Positions 9,136 to 19,937 of a stretch of DNA of 64,000 bases are shown here, piece after piece (within the stretch, counting starts at the first letter, position 1; the number at the start of each line of letters is the position of its first letter). The DNA comes from Polytrichum commune (taxonomy: Eukaryota > Streptophyta > Polytrichopsida > Polytrichales > Polytrichaceae). The position numbers and the translations under genes were made by a program. The notes under the pieces are model-generated. The model saw only the letters and a list, made by a program, of their open reading frames with translations, was not told the DNA's origin and did no database searches. The stretch covers positions 25,347,501 to 25,411,500 of the forward strand of contig OX485805.1 in assembly GCA_950295325.1 (NCBI GenBank), read 5' to 3'.

Positions 9136-12100
9136 ATGGCTACCATTAGAGCTCATGGATCTTTTGTTCCCTTCATCTTGCCACTCCAAGATGATGGTCA
9201 TGTGAGTGTTTCAGAGGATTTACTTAGTTTGAGATTCAACCTCCAGATAGGAACCATGTATTTAGAGCATGAGATGTACTCTGCAGATGGAGAGGTGTAT
9301 GAAACGATTTTGGTTCCAAAAAATAGAACTGATGTTGGTTTTATGTGGATCTTAGGACCTGGTTCATTTAGGGTGATAGGACTTTCTGAGTCTCAGATGC
9401 AAGCTTCAACTGTCATTTTGACAAACGAATCCGGTACATCCACAGTTCAAATTCCCTCTATCGCACCTGTTAAGGTGGAACCCCTTGATGATAGTGTGTT
9501 TGTGCTATCAGATTCAGAAGATGACATTTGTGCATCTGTTGATCTTTCAAACACATCGCCATTTCCATTTAGAAGTGTTCATTCTACTCCTTCCCAACTT
9601 CCTATACATGTAGCCAAATCCCCTTGCGGTCTTATGTACAACAAGGTGGTTCCCCAAATCTCACCTTCTCAACGTCCTCCACTACACCCTTCACCTTCAT
9701 CTACAGGGTTGACTATGGTTGATGCCTTGAAGCTGACAAAGTCAAGAAAAAGATCAAAGTCCGATCTTGCATCCATTGATTTTGACAGTATAGATGTTCG
9801 TGAAGTCAAGTACTTACCATCTTCTTTTAATGGTGATGTTTTGTTTCTCTTGCCTCCTGTGGCATTCAAAGCTCCAAGTACGTATGGTCGCTCAATGGAC
9901 GGCATGGACAAGATGTGCGACGGTCATCCTTGGTGCACCACCAAAACCACGAATATCCAAAATGACTTTGGACTGTCCTTCCGACGCTCTACTTGTGCTG
10001 GTCATCTCCAATGTCATAATGACTACTGTGATTACATGAATCGCAATGGGGGCCTCCGGAACAACACTGAATGGGCCGGTTCAACTTCTATCCCATTTGC
10101 TGTGGGTGTTGTTCCCCCTACTAAGTCCACTGTCGAGTGTAAGGTATGTCGGTCCACACCTGTGTGCATTGCTTTGTGTAATGCTCGAATCATATACATT
10201 CACTCCACATCCGTTGGAATGTCCAGGGCTTGCATTCATCTTGGTGTACATGATCACCCTGTGGCCAATGGCACATGCCGTGAATCATTGGACATGGCAT
10301 ACCAATGCGTTGCAAATGAAGTATTGAAAACACCCACAGCAAAAAATTCAGCCATAGTTATGGCGGCGAGCAAACAATTCTTGGCCGATTACCTTCTCAA
10401 ATCTCCCGCAAATGTCGAAGGCCATCACTTGGTTGGTTCATCCCTAGAGGTCGTTATGGACAAATTCAGCACTCTTGCGTCTCCAAATTGTCGTAACTTT
10501 GTATCTGGATCAAAGCGTTTTTTGCGTAGTGAAATGGGAACTATGGATAGTATTATGGCGCTCAAAGACCACTCTGCTTTCAAATTCGTCCATGGTAGTC
10601 GGTTCCCAGGGCAGTCAAAGGACAAAGTGTTTGTTTTCAAGATGTCTGTAGACCTTCCAGGTAGTGGTGTGGAGCTTGTGAAGAGGATGCAAGTCGGTGG
10701 GGATATGGAGAATTCATGGATTATGTTTGACCATGTCAAACGTTTGAAGGACTGGACGACCGTGGCTTGCCATGTGTACGACAGTCGATATTGTAAAGTG
10801 TTGATTATTGCGTGTTGTGACATGCAATCTGAAGATGGTGCAGCACAAATTCTCTTTTGGGAAAATTTGAATGTTGTCATGGCAGAAAATGGTGTACCAT
10901 ACATAAACTTCAAAGGGTTTATGGCTGATAATGCTCAAGCTAATTGGAATGCGGTGAGGGCGATTTACGGGGATGGTGATCCAAGTCTACCCATGGTTGC
11001 ACGTGAGCGTACATGTCTTTTCCATTGGTCCGCAAGCTTGGATAAGGTGACCCAAAAGTATATCAAACCATCTTTGCAATTTCAACACAAACAAATATGC
11101 AAGGATTATAAAGACGCGAAAACAATGGACGACGCTGAGACCAAGTACCATGTGATTCGTTCTTGGTGGTTGTCATCTGGAGCTGCCTCCGAGGAAGGCA
11201 TCCTTGGCCTTTCAGAGTGGTTGGGATTTTGGCACTTTCGTTACAGACAATGGGGTGGCCATATGCTACTTGTAAGTACATATCAAACTTCATTATTCAA
11301 TGTAATATATCTTATGTTTTTCTTATCTTTGTCTTTCTGTATTGTTCATAGGATATGACAATAGAAGAGCGTACGGGAATGCCAACATGCAACCTTGCAG
11401 AGACTGTACACAACAAACAACAAATAGTTTGGGTCGTTCGACCCAAACCTTATATTCAGTTTGGGTCGAACGACCCAAACGTGGCAGCCATTTTGGGTTG
11501 AACGACCCAAACCTACATATATAATCTATCTTATGTTTGTCTTATCCTTGTATTTGTGTGTTGTTCATAGGATATGACAATAGAAGAGCGTGCGGAAATG
11601 CCAACATGCAACCTTGCAGAGACTGTACACAACAAATGGCTCCAACAGTCCGGCAACAAGATGACTTGTTTATATGAAGCTACAGTGGACGACATGATCC
11701 GTGCTTTCATGCAAATTGCAAATTACCGGACATGGTTGAAAGGGGGGTCTGATGGTAAAGGTCCTGATTCGGCATCCTTGAAACTCAAAGCGGCTGCAAG
11801 GTGTGGAGATCCAAAAATATTGGCCGATGCCATGAAGTCTTATCCAGGGGCAGAAGACGTCAACACTAGAGATTGTGCATTGGAAGGGTCAGAGCTCTTT
11901 GGTTCCACCAAACGCAAACTCAACCTACCACCTGGTGCTGATTGTGACTCTCATCGACCCGACAAAGTGAACTATTCCATTCCCCATCCGAACACCCGAG
12001 CAACTCGTCAACGCATAGAGGAATCATTAAGTTCTGCAATTCATGGTGTGGCTCATACTACATCCGTGTTAGAGACTGATTGTCTTGCTTCCAACTGGCA

Positions 12101-12938
12101 CATTGCAAGATTACCACCCAATTCAGCCAAACGATGTTGGGCACTGCAGGCCATCACAGGGACTATGTGCAATGCCAAAGTCGGGACTGGGAAACATGGC
12201 ACACCTGCTCCAACATACAAAGGGCTCAGGAAGGAATTTCGCTCTCCCAACAATGTGGAGTATGAATTTTGGTTTTGCCCTGACGACATCAAACGTTGTG
12301 TGAGTGGCAGTAAGAAGAAATATGTGTTGGACTGGCCTATAGTACCCAACACGTGGCCGGTGAAGATAGGTACCAATCTATCGCGAGAGGAGGTTTTGGC
12401 ACTTGAAGATGCTGGATTTCAACTACAGCAGAGGGAGGCATTGTCCCCTCGTCGTAGGCTTTCAACAATCGCAACTCTTCCCATCCCTCGCTCGCATTTT
12501 TCTATGCCACCAAACCCGGACGCCCACCCTACATTTAGGTTTGGGAAGACAGTGCGTCGTAATCCAACAGCACCGCTAGCGGATCACAAAAACAAATGGG
12601 AGAGCGCCGGACTCATGGAGGGTTACTATGTGGTTGGGGTCACTGCCATTCCATATCCGGGCTTTGGAGTGATAATCAACATTGTCTCCAAGCAGGATAT
12701 CACCTACCATGTCACAATTGGCGACATCCCGCATTGCACATGCCCGGATTTCACGAAAATGTCCTCTCATGCATTGGGAAAGAAAGGAAAATGGGTGTAT
12801 TGTAAACATCTTTATTATGTGTTTAGATTTTTGTGCAAGGTGGATTACGAGAGTGACAAGTTCATTCATGCACCTACATATACCTATAACGAGGTCATGC
12901 GACTACTTGAACTTGCTGGTATCGTAGAGTGTGAATAG
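9136..12938 (+). CDS. Mutator-like (MULE) transposase, 2 exons, 1167 residues
   Basis: Exons 9136-11271 and 11571-12938 join in phase 0 at CTT/GTAAGT and TTCATAG/GAT. The protein cuts and inserts the element in the nucleus. Residues about 265-385 form a Cys/His-rich DNA-binding region (CDGHPWC, CAGHLQCHNDYC, VECKVCRSTPVC, ACIHLGVHDHPV) like the WRKY/GCM1-type zinc domain of MULEs. A DDE core follows with ADNAQANW and RERTCLFHWSASLDK. Exon 2 begins with the MULE-typical NLAETVHNKWLQQSGNK. Near its end HCTCPDF...YCKHLYYVF forms a SWIM zinc finger (CxCx(n)CxH). The ATG at 9136 opens the frame directly after upstream stops. No internal stop is present. An earlier acceptor at 11352 exists but leads to a stop inside the palindromes. 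Confidence 0.88.
11304..11640. repeat. Duplicated exon-2 start flanking three family-A palindromes
   Basis: The acceptor region and the first about 70 coding bases of exon 2 occur twice (about 11306-11420 and 11522-11635, near-identical). Between them lie three family-A palindromes starting at 11427, 11459 and 11491, again exactly 32 bp apart. The first exon copy reads into the palindromes and stops, so only the second acceptor gives the full protein. Confidence 0.88.
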
Positions 12939-13604
12939 TATTGCAAATGGTCTATTAAGTACCATATATTTGAATGTCAAAATATGACATGTTTTGGTTT
13001 GGATTTTTATAATAAAAATCAGCAATGGGCTGGAAGTATTTCAAATGATTCAGTACGACCCAACCGTGAGCGGTTTGATTGATTGACATGGATAAATAAT
13101 AACAAGTTTCTAAAAATAAAAAATAATTGAGAAGATTCTACGTACATCCGCGTAGTAACGTCTTCTTGGTATCCGCCTATAGATTATTCCTACTTTATCA
13201 CTAGCTCAATTTGGGATAGCACCAGTCAATGTAACCAACCGGATTCGAACCCGGGTTGATACAGACCTAATACCAGTCTCTTACACAACTCGCATCCACA
13301 GGCGGATGTCTCAAAACCTAGTAGTTACCTACATATTGACTATTTCTAATATCTAATTTCCTTTCATTTGTAGATTCTGGGCCTTAATTCAACCCGTGAG
13401 CAGTTTGAGTGGCTCACAATTATGGCACCTACATGTACGTATAATGAGGTTATGCACCTACTTGAACTTGCTGGTGTTGTGGAATGTGAGTAGTTGTGCA
13501 AGTGTTGGTTGTAACTACATGTATAAGGATGTCAATAAATGACATGTATTGGTTTGGATTATTATAATAAAAATCAACAATGAATTGAAAGTGTTTTAAA
13601 TGAT
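12867..13604 (+). repeat. Duplicated 3' end of the transposase gene
   Basis: The last about 70 coding bases plus about 115 bases of 3' flank (12867-13052) recur at 13422-13604 with roughly 80-90% identity, including the stop codon. The second copy is only a terminal coding remnant (...LLELAGVVECE). About 370 bp separates the copies, partly occupied by a SINE-like sequence. Confidence 0.8.
13138..13312 (-). repeat. Possible tRNA-derived SINE
   Basis: On the minus strand GGTTCGAATCC (13241-13251) matches a pol III B box. About 35 nt upstream TGCGAGTTGTGTAAGAG resembles an A box (13278-13294). The tRNA fold is imperfect, and downstream the sequence ends in an A/T-rich tail near 13110-13140. The lack of a proper acceptor stem argues against a functional tRNA gene. 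Confidence 0.45.
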
Positions 13605-13724
13605 CCATGGAAATAGGGCCCTTTCACTTGTGCTTCATTTAAAATATTGGCAATTTACAATTGAAAATATGCAATTAATTTGTCAAAATTTTGGTTGTGT
13701 ACCCTAAACCCGTGTGTCTTTACT

Positions 13725-13802
13725 AAGTTTGGAATCATTGCTCATATGTTACTGCTCACCGCTCACCGCTCACTGCTCATCGCTCATAAGATAGCTTCCC
13801 TC
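13725..13802 (-). repeat. MULE right terminal inverted repeat
   Basis: The reverse complement reads GAGGGAAGCTATCTTATGAG and continues with GAGCRRT 7-mers and GTAAC, matching 2130-2200 with a few changes. Confidence 0.85.
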
Positions 13803-13813
13803 GTCCTTTTAGG
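13803..13813. repeat. Target-site duplication of the MULE, right
   Basis: GTCCTTTTAGG, identical to 2119-2129. On the minus strand it encodes part of the HPYLKG segment of the LINE protein. Confidence 0.88.
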
Positions 13814-15178
13814 TATGGGTGTTCACATGTCGATAGTAGGTGGGGCCATGTGTCTCTATCATTTCTGTGACATAGTGTACAGTTGGGGTTTGGGTGCGTG
13901 AGGGGCCAGAATATGCTTTTCCTATGATTACCCATATATTGGGCGTATCGAAATTTAAGTGTGTTGGGTGATTTGGGAGTCGGGTATTTGGTCGTTTTGC
14001 CAGAAGTGGTTAGAAAGTTTTTGGTTTATTTGGGTATTTGAGAGCCATTTGTCTACGTATGGAAATTTATTTTTGGCTACAGCTGCTTCTAGGGTGTCGT
14101 GTTCTTTTGTTATAAATGTGCGTAAGTTACGGATGGCTCCGTCGTGCGTGCCTGTGGGGCAGCTGGCTAGCCAATATGGGGTGGGGCGGGCTATGTGGAT
14201 GTGCGGGGTTTGTTTTGGTTTTTCTATGGTAGTCCCTTCATTTGCTAATTCATCGGCTAGTTCGTTACCGGTGATGCCCGTATGTGCTCGGACTTTGTGT
14301 ATGTGGATTTTGTGGGGGGTCCAGTAAATTTTTCTTACTATGGCCGCTATGAGTAGTTTATCTGGGTGGTGATGTTGTGATGTTGGGTGTTGTATGTGGT
14401 TATTTATGAGGTATATGTTGTTAAGGCTGTCGATAAATATATGTGTGTCTATTCGAGTGATTTTTATGTTTTTGATAGCAAGGAGTATTGCGTATAGCTC
14501 AGCTCTGAGTATGTTCTGGTAGCCCGGTAGTCGTTTTGCTATTTTGGTGTTATTATTGGGGCTATATACGCCCGATCCTGCAGTGTTGCCTAAAATTTGG
14601 CCTTCGGAGTTTTTTGTGGGGGGGATGAAAGATCCATCCGTGTAGACGCATTGTTGTGGGGGGAATTTTAGGGGGTAGATGTGTGTGTATTTATCTGGAA
14701 GGGATATGGCAGTGGGGTTGTTAGTAGGTGATATATTTACTTTAGGGGCGGTTTTCCATATATGAGAGATTTTGACTTTATATTGTGTGTGATTAGGTTG
14801 GATGGGGTGGGTATCAATTTGTGTGTTTGTTGTTTGTTGTAAGATTTGTTTTAGTGTATGTGGGGTTTGGATGGATGGGCTTAATGTGGATTGATTGTGT
14901 ACACAAATGAGTGATGTAAGTGCCGGTTCAACATATTGATAATATGTTGGCCATTCGGGTGTGGGTTTGTATTGTATGGTATGTGGCGGTATGGTTGCCA
15001 TGATGTGTATGTCAGGTTTTGTGGTGATAGGAAGTGTTTGTGTTGTCCAATCTTTATGGTTGACAATTAGAATGGTTATTGTTTGTGGGTCTTCCTTGGC
15101 GGCCATTCTAGCCCAATGGATGGCTTCTAATGTTGTATTATGGTCCGTGGGGAAAGCTAGCCCTATACCCCTGTCCAT
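13803..15178 (-). pseudogene. LINE copy 1: RNase H domain and CCHC knuckle
   Basis: RNase H would remove the RNA strand during reverse transcription. The four acidic/His motifs are visible: CVYTDGS, RAELYAI, IFIDSLN and KVRAHTGITGNELADELAN. After about residue 405 the frame shifts by 2 nt (near 13960). The shifted frame then reads NCTLC...RDTWPHLLSTCEHPYLKG, a C-x2-C-x8-H-x4-C knuckle, and runs into the MULE. Copy 2 has the same order in one frame at this point, which shows where copy 1 is broken. Confidence 0.85.
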
Positions 15179-16212
15179 TAGAAGATTTTGCGTGTCCTAG
15201 TGAGCCGAATATTATGTCACGGTTGTGTGGGGAGTTATATTGTGTTATTTGGGTGGGGCAAGTGAGGGGGGATGAGTAGTATGAGTGTGTGATTTGGAAT
15301 GAGGTGATTAGTGTTTTGATGATTTCCGGGTGAAGTGTTTGGTGTAGGTTTTGTGGTTGGATTGTTTTTGGTTTCTTCTTGGGGAGTATAGTTATATATC
15401 TTTGGATTAGCCACATTACTTCCGTTTCGAAGCCTTGTGGGGGTGGTTGAAGGAAGTTGGTTATATGTTGTTGATTGTGATGTGTGAATTGGCTCCATAG
15501 CCATTGTATTCTGTCTATATTCATGGTAGCGACGTGGTTTCCGTTTTGGTCATATATGTTGGCTTCTGAGGTGGTTGTTTGGATGGTTGGTTTATTGGTT
15601 AGAATGTCTTTGTCCGGGTTACATTCGTGGATGGAGGTTGTGAGGTTGGTTATGTTTAGTGGTGGTTGGATGAATTTCCTATCTCTTGTTTGGACGTGTG
15701 TAAGGTAGTTAGCATATGTTTTGGTCATTTTTTGTTCTAGCAATGTGTTATGGTATTGTGTGATGGTTAATAGGTTGTGGTCGAGTAGGATGTTATCCGG
15801 GTGTAGGAGGTCTTCTTCTTTGCGCCATTGGTGTGTGGTGGTGTTGCCATTGACATAAGTAAGATTTATTAATGGTTTGTGCTCCCCATTTATCTTTCAT
15901 AGTGGTGGTTTTTTCTTTTATTATTTTGTGTATTGCTTGTCCGAGTGGAGGGTCAAGTTGGTGCGCGTTGGTTATGTTTACTGATTGTGTTGGTTGTATG
16001 TTCCTTTGGGGTGTGTGAGGTTGTGGGTGTGGGAATAGTATTTGGGCTTGTTGTAGTGCCTCTTTGATAGTTTTGGGGGCATGTGTATATATGGTCCGGA
16101 ATTCTTCATGTGTGAGTATGGCTTTGCTAGTTTTATTTTGGATTTGTGGTAGGGTTGTAATGCCATACGTGTATAGTTTATCAAGAAATTTTTGTGATTG
16201 TATTTTGTCATT
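15138..16212 (-). pseudogene. LINE copy 1: linker between reverse transcriptase and RNase H, frameshifted
   Basis: This is low-complexity, Gln/His/Asn/Thr-rich coding sequence in two frames. It contains one longer open segment (15743-15138) holding LGHAKSSNGQGYRASFP-type sequence that overlaps the start of the RNase H frame. A frameshift after YASLT at 16213 and another near 15170 separate it from its neighbours. No domain is recognised. Confidence 0.6.
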
Positions 16213-18336
16213 TTATGTTAGGCTAGCGTATGTGGGGATGGTTCTCCAAGCTAATTCGAGCTGAGTTTGTTTGATGGGGAATGCTTTGTTTTTGGTGGCT
16301 ATATGTATTTCGTATTCTTTTTTTAATAGATAGAGCGTGCGGGCTATGGGTGATCTCGAGCAGGCTTGTTGTTTGAGTTTGGGTAGGTGTAGGGAGCCCC
16401 CGTATCTAGCCGTTATGTATTTAGTTAGGCCCTGATATATGGTGCCTAATTGGCCTTGGTCGTTAAGAGCATGTAGTAGTTGTTGGCCTATGCAGTGAAT
16501 GTAGTCCGGTAGTAAGGAGGTTGCGTTTATACCGAAGTTTTCATGGGAGAGGTGGGTAAGTATATTAGCTGTGCTTCTAGGTATTTTACATGATTCTTTA
16601 GTAATTTTGCTAATTATTTTGTCCAGTTTCTTTATGTCTGGCTTTGAGAAAGGGACTGCGTAATATGCGTATGCAATATGTGGTTTGATGACTGTGTTAA
16701 GTATTTTGATCTTTTGTTTTAAGCTAGCTGGTGAGTGGGCAAGTAGTTGGCCTTGTTGTTTGGCTTTGTTTAGTGTAATTTCTTTTTGTAAATTCCATTT
16801 TAGTGAGGGTACTAACTGGATGCCGAGGTATGTGTACGGTTCATTTTGTGTGAGAGTTGGGAAATTTTTGGTTTTGTATTGAATGTTTTGTGATTGGATG
16901 AAGGCTTTGAAGGTATTGGGTTTGAGTTTTGACTTATTCGGGCATCCTATAATAGCGCATTTAGCTAGATTAAGATCCATATGAGCCCATTCTGCGAATT
17001 TTTGTAGTTTTGTGATTTGGGGTTGGATATTCTGTATTGTGTCAGTGAGGATGGCTAGGTCATCCGCATATGCTGATGTGGTGTACGAGGACAGGGATGT
17101 GTTGAAATGGTAACCCATATTGTCTTTTTCTAGCCATCGTAAGAGTGGTTCTAGGAATATAATGAATAAATAGGGGCTAAGGGTGTCACCCTGGATGGTG
17201 CCTCGACTAATGTTGATTGGGGGTGTTGTACCAAAATGGTTACTCGTAAATGCGGTGGTAGAATTTTTGTATATATTACCTACGATTTCGACTGCGTCTG
17301 TAGGGTAACCTAGATCTTCCATGACAGCTAATAGCCGCGTATGGTCAATGGAACCGAATGCGTTTCTAAAGTCGATATATGTAATGTATATGTCTTTATT
17401 TGTGAGTCTTGCATCTTCGAGAGATGCTATAAGCATTTGAATTTGTCTAGAGGTGTTTCGTTGTGGGCGAAAGCCCTCTTGACTAAAGTGTAGAAGTCTA
17501 TGTTGTTCGCCATAACTAGTGAGGAGGGTGGTGAGGGTGCTAGTATAAAGTTTGTAGATTGTATTCGCTAGCGCAATTGGTCTGTAATTGGCCAATTGTG
17601 TGGGGTCTTCTTTTTTGTGTAGCAAGATGGTTCTACTATGTTTCCAATGTGTAGGGATTTCACGTTGTTTATAGCAGTGGCAAAAAAAAAGAAATCTAAG
17701 GTCGTGATATTGTGGGGGTAAGGTTTTAATTATATCGTTGGGGATGTTATCTGGTCCAGGGGCTTTGCCTTTGGTTAGTCTTTTCACGCATTTGTCGTAA
17801 GTTGCTCGAGTGAATTGTGCGGTAATTTGTGGTCTCCGGGGCCCCCTTTTGTCTAATATGAGACCATCCTGCGTGTGCCAGGGGTATTTGCGGATTGCAC
17901 ATAAACATGTGGTTGGGTGGTCTATGGTATCGTCACAGTTGGGGGCCTGTCGTTGGAATGATGATTGTTGTGTTCTATATATTTCGTTGGCTATGTCCGT
18001 GGGGTTGGTTAGTATTATGCCTTGTGGGTTTTGTATGCAGTCCATGAAGTTTTCGGTTGTTGGTTGGAATATCTTTTTGTGGATGGTTTTAGGTTTAGTA
18101 TTGAGTAGGATCCTATATTTTTTTATGGCAAATTTTATGTTGATCATGGTTTGTTTGGTTGTAATTTTGTATGCTTCACTTTTGGCTGTTTTACCTATGG
18201 CGGCTAAGGTTTCTATCCATTTTGTTTGTTCAGTGCGATTAGTAGGAAAGGGGGAGATATTAATATTTAGTGGTGAGAGTAGCGTGATGATGTCCGGGTG
18301 ATTGTGAAGTTGTGTGTAAGGGTGGTGGCATGCCAC
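16213..18336 (-). CDS. LINE copy 1: reverse transcriptase domain (open for 707 codons)
   Basis: This segment makes cDNA on nicked target DNA. The RT blocks appear in order: KGKAPGPDNIPNDIIKTL, ANYRPIALANTIYKLY, SQEGFRPQRNTSRQIQ, YITYIDFRNAFGSIDH, ISRGTIQGDTLSPYLFIIFL, the catalytic AYADDLAIL, then KCAIIGCPNK and the thumb-like YLGIQLVPSLKWN. It is open for its whole length although its flanks are disrupted. The first methionine is not a true start; upstream coding from the endonuclease is interrupted by stops. The sequence is clearly not plant L1-like in its C-terminal partner domains. Confidence 0.88.
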   Translation of the reverse strand: MACHHPYTQLHNHPDIITLLSPLNINISPFPTNRTEQTKWIETLAAIGKTAKSEAYKITTKQTMINIKFAIKKYRILLNTKPKTIHKKIFQPTTENFMDCIQNPQGIILTNPTDIANEIYRTQQSSFQRQAPNCDDTIDHPTTCLCAIRKYPWHTQDGLILDKRGPRRPQITAQFTRATYDKCVKRLTKGKAPGPDNIPNDIIKTLPPQYHDLRFLFFCHCYKQREIPTHWKHSRTILLHKKEDPTQLANYRPIALANTIYKLYTSTLTTLLTSYGEQHRLLHFSQEGFRPQRNTSRQIQMLIASLEDARLTNKDIYITYIDFRNAFGSIDHTRLLAVMEDLGYPTDAVEIVGNIYKNSTTAFTSNHFGTTPPINISRGTIQGDTLSPYLFIIFLEPLLRWLEKDNMGYHFNTSLSSYTTSAYADDLAILTDTIQNIQPQITKLQKFAEWAHMDLNLAKCAIIGCPNKSKLKPNTFKAFIQSQNIQYKTKNFPTLTQNEPYTYLGIQLVPSLKWNLQKEITLNKAKQQGQLLAHSPASLKQKIKILNTVIKPHIAYAYYAVPFSKPDIKKLDKIISKITKESCKIPRSTANILTHLSHENFGINATSLLPDYIHCIGQQLLHALNDQGQLGTIYQGLTKYITARYGGSLHLPKLKQQACSRSPIARTLYLLKKEYEIHIATKNKAFPIKQTQLELAWRTIPTYASLT

Positions 18337-19747
18337 GTGGATTGCTTTACGGATATTGTGGTAAGATTTAAGGTGAGACTTCCATATTTTTTGTTGTTGT
18401 CTAGGGAGAAATCATCCTTGGAGTTTAGCTCTATGAGGGAGTGGGGGCGTTGTTTGAGACATACATGTTTGTTCTATGCACTTGCTAAGAAAGCTTAGTA
18501 TTTCATGGAACTGGGGTTTGGCTTCCTCCCATTGTTGTTGAGTGAGTTGTTCTTGCTTCAGGGTGTTAGCGAGGTTGGTTATTGTGAGATTTTGTTTATC
18601 AAGGAAGGTAGTGTGGAGGGTCTGTAAGTTGGTTTCTGAAATTGGGTAGGTGATTCGGGGGTTGGGGTTGTGGGTTGGTGTTGTTTTAATGATGACGCTA
18701 TTGGGGGCTAGTTGTAGTTGGACCGGGTAGTGGTCGGAGTTTTGGTTAAGGTTGGAGAGCGTGTGGCATTGGAGTGTGTTGTGATTAGGGGTGTTCGAGT
18801 AGAATCCGTCGATGAGGCTAGTTAGTGTGTAATTATGTCCTCATTGTCTTGTATAGCGTGTTTGGTTGTTAATTATGTTAAGACCTATATTTTGTGTAAA
18901 TCGAGCCCATTCGTAGTCGTTTGGGTTAGGGGGGGATGTCATCCCTTCGGATGATCTTCCTTTGAGCAAGATGTCTCGGTTAAAGTCTCATGCGAGGAGG
19001 GTATGGGATGTAGGGAGATTTCTAATTAGATTTTGGATTTGGGTTTGGATTTCTTGTAATAGGTGTAGGTCTTGAGGGTGTGTGGGCATATACATATTTA
19101 TGAGGAGTATGGGAGTGATTGGTTTGTTTTTTTATCATGATGACTTGTAAGTATGGCGATATTGCACTAGGGGTTGGGATCTTGGTTATGTTTTCGTTTG
19201 AGTAGATAGTTTTTGGTATCATGATTAGTGTGCCTCCTCTAGCTTTGTTGTTTTCGGAGTATCTATTAGGTATTTGTGTGACATTGTTCGAATTGTTATA
19301 TATAATTTTATAATTTTGGAATTTTCTATCTATGTATGTTGTGGATTTTAGTTTATGAATTTTGGTTTCTTGAATAAGTATGATGTGCGGGTCTTTGTGT
19401 AGTTTTCGTGTGAGGTCTAGTATGCCAGGGAGGCTTGAGTTGATGCAGCCTGCATTCCAAGTGATTAGCTTTAGTTGTGACGTGTGGTTGTTGTTTATGT
19501 TTGTGGTGGTGATTGGTATGTAGGTGCTTTGTGGTGGGTCTATGTGGGGATGGTATCCCCTAACTTGGAGGGTGCATTTAATAAGTTCTTGTAGGATTTG
19601 TTGGGGTATGTGTGGTAATTCAATTCTTAGTGTGGACGTGGTTATGTCTTCTCCTCTAGCTATTTTTGTGTTGATATGGGTGTAAGCTTGTTCTATAGTG
19701 TTGAGCGTTGTGTTATGAGCAAGGTTGGTTTTTAGGGGGATGTGCAA
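18337..19747 (-). pseudogene. LINE copy 1: APE-type endonuclease, disrupted
   Basis: The N-terminal part reads LKLITWNAGCINSSLPGI and then ILIQETKIHK, the first two APE motifs. RGGTLIMIPK follows. A frameshift near 19130 moves coding to another frame with MYMPTHPQDLHLL. There a TGA at 18988-18990 replaces the glycine before the conserved DFNRD. A second TGA lies at 18841-18843. The remaining sequence runs to the RT block in the same frame. Expected role: nicking of target DNA. Three lesions make it non-functional. Confidence 0.78.
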
Positions 19748-19937
19748 TTGTGCATTGTCCGAAAGTTTGTGTAATTTCCGTAGTAGAGTGTGGCCAATCA
19801 GATCTAGGCCTCCTATCAGTCTTTGGTTACATATTTGTGGTATAGGGCTATATGTTATTATGAGGACGTATATTTGAAGGTGGAGTGGATATTTTGAGAG
19901 TGTTGGTTTATGCCTTTGTATTTGGGTTAGTTCTTGA

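Larger units (their letters stand above)
2130..13802 (+). mobile_element. Autonomous-type Mutator-like element (MULE), 11.67 kb, carrying a second gene
   Basis: The boundaries are set by terminal inverted repeats of about 75 bp that share GCTATCTTATGAGCG and by an 11-bp target duplication. It sits inside the endonuclease-coding part of the LINE. It carries two divergent genes: a transposase (9136-12938, plus) and an 8-exon accessory gene (8613-2326, minus). Both reading frames are open across well-formed GT-AG introns, so the element could still be active or very recently so. Intron 1 of the accessory gene and the transposase intron hold palindrome arrays. The 3' flank of the transposase gene is partly duplicated and contains a SINE-like insertion. 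Confidence 0.9.

Noticed and set aside
10425-10913. 162-codon antisense frame inside the transposase gene
   Set aside because: Shadow of a strongly supported coding exon, with no motif.
13241-13294. Functional tRNA gene
   Set aside because: A and B box-like sequences are present, but no acceptor stem or credible cloverleaf; better explained as a SINE.
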